In this document: positions 56,481-64,000 of the stretch, piece after piece
Layout of the letters: each line of letters opens with the position of its first letter
Position numbering within the stretch: position 1 is the first letter of the stretch
Source: Yersinia thracica
GTDB lineage: Bacteria > Pseudomonadota > Gammaproteobacteria > Enterobacterales > Enterobacteriaceae
DNA: 64,000 nucleotides
NCBI RefSeq assembly: GCF_902170565.1
Contig: NZ_CABHXX010000034.1
Span: 1 to 64,000, forward strand
Reading direction: 5' to 3'
Notes under the pieces: generated by a model
Told to the model about the DNA's origin: nothing
The model's input: the letters and a program-made list of their open reading frames with translations, nothing else
The model's database searches: none
Program-made: the position numbers and the translations under genes

Positions 56481-59123
56481 TCAATGCTGGGCAACGACAC
56501 ACAAGGCATCGAGTTTATACAGCTGTTTATCATTATTTGGCGTGCCTAAATCGTAATCTAACTGGCAACTTTCATTGGCGGCATCTCCCCATATCAACAG
56601 CAGCGTCCCACTGGCATGTTCAGCGCGTAAATAGGCCTGACTGGCTTGGCCGACCATCCCGATTTCCCGATTTTGGGGAGCATCGCCGCCCTTGTTATCA
56701 GTGGTGCCGCTGGTGCTGTAAACCACCGCGCCCATAGGCACTTGGCTACCATCAGACAATTTAACCGTCACTAAGAGGGGGTATCCGCTGAGGGTGCGGA
56801 ACTTAACTTTCACCGCTGAACCCGCGTAGGGAGCAATTTGCCGCTCACCGTCCTGAAGTTCAGTATTGAAATCCATCCCATCGGGATCGAGGGTGATAGT
56901 GTTGTAGCGATACGGCGTCAAGGTTGGGACTAAGGCATAACCGAAGCGGTCAATTTTCGCCCCTTGTCCATACATCACTTTGGCCCCACTGGCACCTTTG
57001 GCCTCTATTAGCGCAAAGGTATCACTCAGATACGGCCCCAAGGTGACACCGCCGCTGTGGAAGGCAACTGCACCTCGCGCACTGGCGGAACCTTGCCAAT
57101 AGCCGGGGCTGCGCGATGCGCTGCTGCTCAGGCTGGTACTCGGCAAACGTTTTTGTAAACTGCCACTAAAGGTGTTTTCTTTGGTTTGTTCACTGCGCGC
57201 GAAGTCCATACTGTAGCTGGAGGACTGATCGTCACCCATCACACCGGCGAGGGAGGTTTGATAACTCGCACCACTGACCCGGCTGTTCACTGCTCCGGCG
57301 GAGATATAAGGTGCTTGTGGACTGCCCCCTAATGGGAATGAAATGGACATTTGCACCAGGGTTTCATTGGTCGCGAGGATATTCGCTCCGTTGGCTGCAG
57401 GCATACCGCTGCCGGGGTCGACAAAGTAAGTTTCATTGTTGCCTCCACCGGTTTTTTGTTGTGAAACCGCAAGGTTAAAGCTGGTATTGCGCCATAGGGT
57501 ATTGGCATAACCCAGTTGCAACTGGGTATCCCGCTTGCGCGAATTACGGTAATCCTGCGAAGAGGCGGTTAAATACAGCGAACCGTAATTGTTGAAATTC
57601 TGGTTTAGTGATATCTCAGCCCGGCTGCGCTGTTGGTAAGTCCCTGAGCTCCATGCTTTGCCAAGACTGGCCGCCCGTATGCCCAAAACATCACTTAAAT
57701 CACGATAACCTTCAGTGGAGTAGCGGTAACCCGCGACGGATAATGTGGTGTTGGTTGCTTCAAAGGTGCGGCTGAAAGAAGCCCGCGCCATCCAGCCATT
57801 CTGTTTTGTATTGCGGGATGAATCGCTATTATCGGGTGAATTGATATTGCCGGGAAGGCTGGCATGTGAATAGGTCGCATCCAACCCCAAGGCCCCAATA
57901 TAGTGAGTGAAAACGCCTCCCAGCATAACGGCCTGATATCCTGAGGCTACGCGCACCCCAGTATTGGCCGTAATGGCGTTACTGACCCCCTGTTGGTAAG
58001 TCAGTTCGCTAAATACCTCATGGCTGCCCAGATCACGAACCTGACCGGCGGCGAAGTTGTAGCGGGAATGCCCGGGGCGTAATGATTCTGGTACAGAGGA
58101 AAAGGGGACTTGGAAGGTGCTGAGACTGTCATCGGCTTCCTGAATCTCAACGGTCAGGTCACCACCAAAATTAGTGGCAGATAAGTCATTGAATTCAAAT
58201 GGGCCAGGTGAAACGGTGCTTTGGTAAATCGACCGATTATTTTGATATACCGTGACTTTTGCATTGGTTCTGGCAATCCCCCGGACAACAGGAGCATAAC
58301 CCCGTTGTGACTCCGGCAACATGCGGTCATCCGTGCTTAGGGCCATGCCGCTAAACCCGAGACTGGAGAAAAATTGGCCCGAACTAAATGTCTCACCCAA
58401 TGTTATTTCACTGCCAATAGTGGGCAGGGCGCGTTGGCTGTACAACCGGTTAGATGTCCAGTCGGCCCCACGAATGGCGTCGTAGCGCAAAGAACCTTGT
58501 TGACGAAAGCGCCACATACCAGCATTGATACCATTGTTCAAACTCAAATAGCTTGAATTGGTGCTGCGTTTAATTCCCTCTTTATTATAGTCCACATGAT
58601 ATTGGTTTAAGTTGTAATTGCTGAAACCAATAGCTTCTCCCGCCGTAAGATTACGGGGGTCAACATAGCCGCGCGGAACATTTTTAACAAAGAGTTGCGG
58701 AACCGATAAATCAAAACGTAATTTGGCATAATCGAAGTGATAGTCACTGGCAGGCAGCAGGGTTTTAAAATCCAGGCAGTTATCTTCCGGATTGGCCTTT
58801 TCTAGCGCATTTTCATTAACGCCAGCTTGTAGCAGTTGTGATACTGATAAGCAGGGAACAACAGCATCACCTTTGGTGATAAACATCAGCTCGATACGAT
58901 CAACAAATTTGCTGTTCATATAGATATCAACCTGGTATTTGCCTGCTTCATAACTGTCTTTTTTATTAAAGCGAGAGATGGAGCCCAAACCGAGGGATGA
59001 GCCGCGCAATAGCGCATCTTCAAACATATATTCGTCTTGCTTGCTCTCATCTGCCGCTGACACGGAATGACTGACCAACAGACTCTGTGTGAGCAAATAG
59101 GATAGCCAAGGAGCGAACCTCAC
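56481..59123 (-). CDS. Fimbrial outer-membrane usher
   Basis: An 880-residue usher with a signal peptide ending near S-V-S-A-A-D. The N-terminal chaperone-binding domain covers about residues 30-150, the 24-strand barrel with plug follows, and the C-terminal domains contain a Cys pair (residues in E-S-C-Q-L-D and A-L-C-V-V). The segment A-P-V-V-R-G-I-A-R-T-N-A-K-V-T-V near residue 275 is the conserved plug/middle motif. It assembles the fimbria encoded by the flanking genes. Confidence 0.95.
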   Translation of the reverse strand: MRFAPWLSYLLTQSLLVSHSVSAADESKQDEYMFEDALLRGSSLGLGSISRFNKKDSYEAGKYQVDIYMNSKFVDRIELMFITKGDAVVPCLSVSQLLQAGVNENALEKANPEDNCLDFKTLLPASDYHFDYAKLRFDLSVPQLFVKNVPRGYVDPRNLTAGEAIGFSNYNLNQYHVDYNKEGIKRSTNSSYLSLNNGINAGMWRFRQQGSLRYDAIRGADWTSNRLYSQRALPTIGSEITLGETFSSGQFFSSLGFSGMALSTDDRMLPESQRGYAPVVRGIARTNAKVTVYQNNRSIYQSTVSPGPFEFNDLSATNFGGDLTVEIQEADDSLSTFQVPFSSVPESLRPGHSRYNFAAGQVRDLGSHEVFSELTYQQGVSNAITANTGVRVASGYQAVMLGGVFTHYIGALGLDATYSHASLPGNINSPDNSDSSRNTKQNGWMARASFSRTFEATNTTLSVAGYRYSTEGYRDLSDVLGIRAASLGKAWSSGTYQQRSRAEISLNQNFNNYGSLYLTASSQDYRNSRKRDTQLQLGYANTLWRNTSFNLAVSQQKTGGGNNETYFVDPGSGMPAANGANILATNETLVQMSISFPLGGSPQAPYISAGAVNSRVSGASYQTSLAGVMGDDQSSSYSMDFARSEQTKENTFSGSLQKRLPSTSLSSSASRSPGYWQGSASARGAVAFHSGGVTLGPYLSDTFALIEAKGASGAKVMYGQGAKIDRFGYALVPTLTPYRYNTITLDPDGMDFNTELQDGERQIAPYAGSAVKVKFRTLSGYPLLVTVKLSDGSQVPMGAVVYSTSGTTDNKGGDAPQNREIGMVGQASQAYLRAEHASGTLLLIWGDAANESCQLDYDLGTPNNDKQLYKLDALCVVAQH

Positions 59124-59171
59124 GGGTTATCTCTGTCGTCAGGCACGTTCAGGGTCATTATCACAACAGCA

Positions 59172-59906
59172 TTACAAATGGTAATCGTAGGAGATGCTGG
59201 TGCCATAATCATTAACCATGTTCAGCGTCAATAATTCGCCTTTTTTGGCTTTCACCCCAGCAGGAAAAGCCAGATCAGTGATTGAGTTAGGAGCAAACAT
59301 CTCGCTGGTAGCAAATGAAATAGTTTTCCCATTACTGACCAGTTTGGCATCGCGCAGGCTGATATAATAAGCCGTGGGATTATGTATCTTTATTTTGTCG
59401 CCGTTGGTACTTTCCAGATTGACTCGGATTTTTTCACCTAAGGTGTCGACATTTTCTTTTAATGCTGCTGGGCGATAAAAGACTTTCAGCCGGTTATTAA
59501 CGATCAAAACAAGTTTATTCTCAGATTGCGTATCTTCTTTTTTTAAGGCGGGAATTTGTAAGAAATTCAGATAGAAAACCGATTCGCGATCTTTAGGTAA
59601 ATTATGTTCGACATATGACAAACGGACGACTTGCCCACTTTGTGCTTCCATACGGAATATTTGTGGTGTCAGTGCGAAAGGGACATCACTTTTTGATGGC
59701 GAAGACTGATTATTTCCGTCATCCATCCATAATTGGACCAAATTTGGGTGGTTATCCTTATTACTGAGCTGTAACACTTTCTCCCGTGTACCTTCAGGAT
59801 AAATGATTCGTGTCCCTGTCATGACAACACTGGCTTGCGTCCATAAGGGTACGCCGCTAAGCAGCAACAACGAGCAGGCGATAATTTTGTGGGCAATCAG
59901 TGTCAT
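59172..59906 (-). CDS. Fimbrial chaperone (first, StbB-like)
   Basis: A 244-residue PapD-type periplasmic chaperone with a signal peptide (cleavage near T-Q-A-S). Domain 1 has G-T-R-I-I-Y-P near residue 30 and the P-K-D-R-E-S-V-F-Y-L-N motif near residue 103. It follows the major-subunit gene and precedes the usher. Confidence 0.92.
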   Translation of the reverse strand: MTLIAHKIIACSLLLLSGVPLWTQASVVMTGTRIIYPEGTREKVLQLSNKDNHPNLVQLWMDDGNNQSSPSKSDVPFALTPQIFRMEAQSGQVVRLSYVEHNLPKDRESVFYLNFLQIPALKKEDTQSENKLVLIVNNRLKVFYRPAALKENVDTLGEKIRVNLESTNGDKIKIHNPTAYYISLRDAKLVSNGKTISFATSEMFAPNSITDLAFPAGVKAKKGELLTLNMVNDYGTSISYDYHL

Positions 59907-59997
59907 AGCGCTTACATATCCTTGTTTTTCTGGTTTGTATCGGCTCCGTTACCGGTTGGCCAACATATTCATGAAACAGTTCGGATTTCACGAATAG

Positions 59998-60528
59998 TCA
60001 GGGGTAGGTGATCGCATATTGCGCTGAAGCGATCACGCTCCCAGCAGTCGCGCGACCTTCTTCCGTAATATATTGTGCCGCTAAATCCTGTGATGCAGAT
60101 GTGGCTCCAGTGGCCAGCGTAATTCCAGGGACTGAAACGCTGCCTCCAGACATACGGATTGGTGCACCATTAGTGTCAAGTAACTGAATAGCGACGTTTT
60201 TTGCTGTTCCCACATTGCCCAAATTACCTGCAGGTGTGACATTCATCCCTTGAAAAACGGAGCTGATTTTGGTGTCTTGTATGGCGATGTTGCAGCCAGT
60301 AAGGTTGATTGTGAAATTAGTTTTACCGGCGATTGAATTAACTTGATTCAGGTTACTGGTCGAGACGGTTGGTAACAGAACAACGGGGGTGTTGGCGGTG
60401 CCATTGATATCAACCATACAAGTTTGTTCGGCAACTTCTCCCTGAAACTTGATAGTGTTATTTGAGGTCGCTGCTAACGCTATGCCCGGTAGGGTGAGTA
60501 GCGCCAACGCTATTAGTGTTTTTCCCAT
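59998..60528 (-). CDS. Major fimbrial subunit (StbA-like)
   Basis: A 176-residue pilin with a signal peptide (cleavage near A-L-A-A-T) and the two Cys of the pilin disulphide (E-Q-T-C-M and L-T-G-C-N). The C-terminus ends in the penultimate-Tyr pattern A-Q-Y-A-I-T-Y-P of donor-strand fimbriae. The frame opens at 60567; the ATG at 60528 is preferred because GGGAAT precedes it. First gene of the operon. Confidence 0.92.
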   Translation of the reverse strand: MGKTLIALALLTLPGIALAATSNNTIKFQGEVAEQTCMVDINGTANTPVVLLPTVSTSNLNQVNSIAGKTNFTINLTGCNIAIQDTKISSVFQGMNVTPAGNLGNVGTAKNVAIQLLDTNGAPIRMSGGSVSVPGITLATGATSASQDLAAQYITEEGRATAGSVIASAQYAITYP

Positions 60529-60556
60529 GTGATTCCCACTTAATTTTATGATGCAT

Positions 60557-60616
60557 CTCCCCATCATTCTTCAAGCTGCATGTGTGTTGATGGCAACTCG
60601 AATTATTTAGGGTATA
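60557..60616. repeat. Internally deleted (miniature) ERIC in the fimbrial leader
   Basis: Contains ERIC end sequences (CATCATTCTTCAAGCTGCA on the left, CAACTCGAATTATTTAGGGTATA on the right) without the core. It lies between the major-subunit start and its likely promoter. Confidence 0.7.
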
Positions 60617-60971
60617 TATTCTTGTAAACGGCGATCTTTATCATTCAACAAAATAAGTGATTATTAAGTTGAAGATGAACCTCCATTATGGGTATTCACT
60701 ACCCGGTTTTGGGGCCGGTGGTAGTGTAAGGGGAAAGTCAGGGCGACAGAATGAGAGGCGTCCTTGTTTTATATATGAAATTTCCCACAAAACGTGTAGG
60801 AACTTATCCTTTCAAAAGAAGCTGAATAATAATTCACATTTATTACAATGAGTTATGATGAGTTTTTAGAAAAGGTTATATTTTCGTCATTAAATATAAA
60901 TAATAAGAAATAAAAAAGCCCGTCAAAATGTCTGACGAGCTTTCAGTAAGAGTATCATTTTAATTTCTATT
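60617..60971. other. Gap between the fimbrial operon and the sensor kinase
   Basis: About 355 bp, AT-rich, with no convincing gene. It should hold the fimbrial promoter and, at its right end, the sensor-kinase terminator. Confidence 0.5.
60911..60943 (-). terminator. Terminator of the hybrid sensor kinase gene
   Basis: Stem of AAAGCCCGTCA with TGACGAGCTTT (one mismatch), followed on the minus strand by a U-run complementary to the As at 60909-60916. Confidence 0.8.
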
Positions 60972-63900
60972 TTATGGCGACGGGCTGTCTATTTCAGAGT
61001 ATGAAGCAATCAAATTTACCAATAATTGGTTAGTCTCAGCCAATAGCGCCAGATAGTCGATACCATGAGCCAGAGCAGCATGTCTATCTTGTTCGTGCAG
61101 TAAGGATTCGAATTTAATACAACTATCTACCAGTGTCTGGGCATCAATTAATTGTACGCCACCCTTAATCCGATGAACCAAACTTGCCATTTCTTTATAA
61201 ATATCAGCAGAAATTGTGTTGTCATCAACAACACTGAGGTGGGTATACAGTTGTGTCAGCACCGCGGTATCCTGCACATTGCTTTCCAATAAAGATTGTA
61301 ATAATTGCAATTCCACTTCGGCATTGCCTCCCGATAGGGATTTTAGCTTATTCTGCGCTGCCGCTAGAGTAGATTGTTGTTTAGTAACAATAAGATATTC
61401 GCTCTCACCTGAGGTTAGCTCTCCCTGATGGCCGCGATTCTGCACGGTAACATCATTAACCACAGTGTGATGATGCCCCGTATCCACATAACTGCCAATA
61501 ATCTCCTGACGCAGCAGGGTGGTGCGCAGCGTATCGATAGTCACGGGTTTAACCATGCAGTCATTCATCCCTGCCTCATTGCAACGGGTGGTACTTTCTT
61601 CCCGTGCATCGGCGGTGCAACCAATGATGACCATATCTTTCATCGTCGCACTATTACGAATATGAGTGGCCAGTTCGTAGCCATTCATCAGCGGCATATT
61701 GTAATCAGTGATGACAGCATCAAAACTATAATGCTGCAATATTTGCCAAGCTTCAGCGCCATTTTCGGCACTCATGACTTGCTCGATACCAATAAAGGCT
61801 AATTGTTGCTGTAGCAATTGGCGGTTAGCGGGTAAATCATCCACCACCAAAATACGCAAGTTTTTCAACTGATTCAGTTGAGTTTCATCTACGTCAGCAA
61901 TGATTGAATCTGGTGGCAAATCACTGGTCGTGGCAATTTCCAACGGCAATGTAATAAACAGACTGGTCCCTTTGCCGAGCTTACTTTCTAATGTTATTTC
62001 CCCACCCATTTTGTGAATCAATTGATGACAGATCCACAGCCCGAGACCGGAGCCACCGAAACGCGGTGATTTACCCTCATTAGCTTGGCTGAATGGCTGG
62101 AATAATGTGGCCTGTGCCGCTGGGGAAATGCCAATACCGGTATCCGTAATATCGATATTCATTACGCCGTGTTTTTCGTCAGTGGCTTCCCAGGTGATAT
62201 CCACTGACACGCCACCCTGCTCGGTAAACTTCAGGGCATTACCCAATAGATTGCCCATCACCTGCCGTACCCGCAGCATGTCAACCATCACCAAATCAGG
62301 GATATGGTCATCCAGCCAACCAGAGAATCTCAGATTGCGTTCATCGGCGATAGGCTGATAAATCGTGAACATCCGCTCTATTTCCTGACGGAAATCCACC
62401 ACAGCAGGGTGAACACTCAGCTGCCCGGCTTCGATTTTGGCGGAGTCGATGATGTCATCCAGCAGTAGCATCAGTGATTCAGCCGATTTGGAAACTGTCA
62501 CCAGCGTGTTTTTATCCACCGGCTGGTCACTGCGTATTTCCAGCTCCAATAACCCCATAATGGCGTACATTGGTGTGCGTAATTCATGGCTAATAGTCGC
62601 CAGGAATGTACTCTTAGTGCGGTTAGCACTTTCGGCTTCGACACGGGCGGCTTCCAGTTCGCGCTCAACAGCTTTGCGTTGGCTGATATCCAGCCAGCCG
62701 CCCAGCAGACTGCGCTCCGCATTATCCAGCGGAATAATCCACAGGAAAATATCACGCAACTCATTGTTGATCTCAAGAGACAAATCCACCATTTGGGGCT
62801 GTCTGTCTCGTAAGACATAACGACAATACTTATCTATCTCGCGATCAAGTGGGCTGGTCATTGGCCAGTGGGCTTGCTCAGTCTTCTGATTGAGCATGTC
62901 GTTGAGCTTATCTTGATGTGCAGCGGCAAAGTGACTGTTATAAACTGCTAATTCACCTTTTTTGGTGCGAATAAAAACAGCGAATGGCAGGGCATTAATA
63001 ATAGACTCTTGTTGTCGCAAACGAGCCTGTAACAACTTGGCCTGGCGGCGTTTATTGAACACCAAATAGCAAAGATATAGACCGAAGATCAGCAGCAGAC
63101 CGGAGCTTATTTTCAGCGCCAACATCAGCCACTCATTCTCCAATGAATGCTCATCAAAGGAGGTCGGTTTAGGTTTGAATGTACTCCATTCACTGATCAG
63201 ATTGTCTAACTCTTCCGGAGGAATTGACTCTATGACTTTATCAATGATGGCTTTTAATTCAGGTAATTGCGGGCTGATGGCAAATGCCATCATCAAGGGT
63301 TCTTCTCCGGTGACGGCCACCGTTTTAATATTGGGCGTGAAATTCTGTGCCGACAGGTAGTTAGCGGTCATCATATTCTTGATAATCGCATCGACTTTCC
63401 CTTGTTGTAACCAACGCACTAATGTCATGGTATCAGGCGCGTCTACAAAGGTGATTTTTTGGGCCAAAAGAGCATTGCTAATAATTCCACCGGAAGTACT
63501 GCCTGATTGTATACCGACCCGTTTGCCCGCTAAATCCGCTACGTTGTTGATATCAGTGCGATCTTCTCGCGTCAATATGCCCCACAAAGATTGAGCGACT
63601 GGTGAAGAGTAAAGGTTGTTGCCGTATTGCCCATTACGGACTGCCACGATGGGCAGCATATCTATTTTCCCAGCAATAAAATCACGCATCGCCTCACCGG
63701 TATCTTTGGTGTAAACCGGTTTAAATTTAATCCCGGTTCGGCGTGAAATAATATCAATGAGATCGACGGAAAAACCGGCCATTTCGCCAGTTTGGCGATC
63801 ACGAAAAATCAGCGGAGCCAGATCCAATGGAGCAACATAGGTCACCATTGGATGCTGTTGAATCCAGGTAACTTCTTGTTCCGTCAAAAGTAATTTGGCA

Positions 63901-64000
63901 TCAATATTGTAATGATGCTTACTGCCAAACCAACGCTGTTGAATATCACCCGTAGCCCTGCTGGGCAGTAATTCCAAAATCTGATTAATGTAATCGATCA
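60972..64000 (-). CDS. BvgS/EvgS-type hybrid sensor histidine kinase (partial, open at right edge)
   Basis: At least 1008 residues are visible and the frame remains open at the window edge, so the start is outside. In order (numbering from the TTG at 63977): the end of one periplasmic solute-binding-like domain, a complete second one (about 30-265), a membrane segment (285-307), a PAS-like region (320-430), a histidine kinase core with A-T-I-S-H-E-L-R-T-P (His 464) and D-T-G-I-G-I-S and G-G-S-G-L-G-L, a receiver with V-V-D-D and V-I-T-D-Y-N-M-P, and an HPt domain with H-R-I-K-G-G (His 935). This is the unorthodox phosphorelay layout of EvgS/BvgS. A cognate regulator is not in the window. It lies beside the fimbrial operon, which it may control. 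Confidence 0.92.
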   Translation of the reverse strand, partial: IDYINQILELLPSRATGDIQQRWFGSKHHYNIDAKLLLTEQEVTWIQQHPMVTYVAPLDLAPLIFRDRQTGEMAGFSVDLIDIISRRTGIKFKPVYTKDTGEAMRDFIAGKIDMLPIVAVRNGQYGNNLYSSPVAQSLWGILTREDRTDINNVADLAGKRVGIQSGSTSGGIISNALLAQKITFVDAPDTMTLVRWLQQGKVDAIIKNMMTANYLSAQNFTPNIKTVAVTGEEPLMMAFAISPQLPELKAIIDKVIESIPPEELDNLISEWSTFKPKPTSFDEHSLENEWLMLALKISSGLLLIFGLYLCYLVFNKRRQAKLLQARLRQQESIINALPFAVFIRTKKGELAVYNSHFAAAHQDKLNDMLNQKTEQAHWPMTSPLDREIDKYCRYVLRDRQPQMVDLSLEINNELRDIFLWIIPLDNAERSLLGGWLDISQRKAVERELEAARVEAESANRTKSTFLATISHELRTPMYAIMGLLELEIRSDQPVDKNTLVTVSKSAESLMLLLDDIIDSAKIEAGQLSVHPAVVDFRQEIERMFTIYQPIADERNLRFSGWLDDHIPDLVMVDMLRVRQVMGNLLGNALKFTEQGGVSVDITWEATDEKHGVMNIDITDTGIGISPAAQATLFQPFSQANEGKSPRFGGSGLGLWICHQLIHKMGGEITLESKLGKGTSLFITLPLEIATTSDLPPDSIIADVDETQLNQLKNLRILVVDDLPANRQLLQQQLAFIGIEQVMSAENGAEAWQILQHYSFDAVITDYNMPLMNGYELATHIRNSATMKDMVIIGCTADAREESTTRCNEAGMNDCMVKPVTIDTLRTTLLRQEIIGSYVDTGHHHTVVNDVTVQNRGHQGELTSGESEYLIVTKQQSTLAAAQNKLKSLSGGNAEVELQLLQSLLESNVQDTAVLTQLYTHLSVVDDNTISADIYKEMASLVHRIKGGVQLIDAQTLVDSCIKFESLLHEQDRHAALAHGIDYLALLAETNQLLVNLIASYSEIDSPSP

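Overview
The window looks like a chromosomal segment of a Yersinia species, probably from the Y. enterocolitica-like group. The grounds are an E. coli-like order of housekeeping genes (gnd, the his operon, yeeZ, plaP, sbcB, yeeA, tmaR, yeeO, tRNA-Asn), several ERIC elements of the type common in Yersinia, and accessory blocks (cobalamin genes, fimbriae, sugar transporters) between them. Species assignment is an inference from reading; no search was run.

Layout. 1-4924: the AT-rich 3' end of an O-polysaccharide cluster: a truncated unknown gene, gmd, a GDP-4-keto-6-deoxymannose reductase and two GT4 glycosyltransferases, suggesting a D-rhamnose (or 6-deoxytalose) polymer. 5173-8687: a tandem galU-like/galF-like pair and gnd. 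8976-16321: the complete his operon on the minus strand with its leader peptide (six consecutive His codons) and attenuator. 16756-27981: yeeZ, a two-gene sugar ABC transporter with no binding protein, hcxA, plaP with an unusual leader, sbcB, an orphan extended SDR, yeeA and tmaR.

28204-32906: a four-gene LsrB/RbsB-type sugar ABC operon on the minus strand. 33273-38059: a reduced cobalamin cluster. Only the last 68 codons of cbiO survive, followed by intact cbiP-cobU-cobS-cobC-cobT, so the region now supports late assembly and salvage rather than corrin ring synthesis. 38242-42504: a XapR-like regulator, a DMT exporter and xapA-xapB for xanthosine use. 42608-45607: argG and the MATE exporter yeeO.

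45997-50205 is the most interesting segment. It encodes a PTS EIIC-like membrane protein fused to an unfamiliar soluble N-terminal domain, a HisA/HisF-like TIM-barrel protein, a Cof-type HAD phosphatase and a DeoR-family regulator. It reads as a carbohydrate uptake and catabolism locus of unknown substrate with no recognisable EIIA or EIIB.

50485-54226: cheV, a TetR regulator, an aldo/keto reductase, a broken SDR gene and tRNA-Asn, whose 3' end matches the attachment site used by the Yersinia high-pathogenicity island but carries no integrase beside it. 54395-60528: a five-gene chaperone-usher operon (subunit, chaperone, usher, tip protein, second chaperone; stbABCDE-like order). 60972-64000: a BvgS/EvgS-type hybrid sensor kinase running off the right edge.
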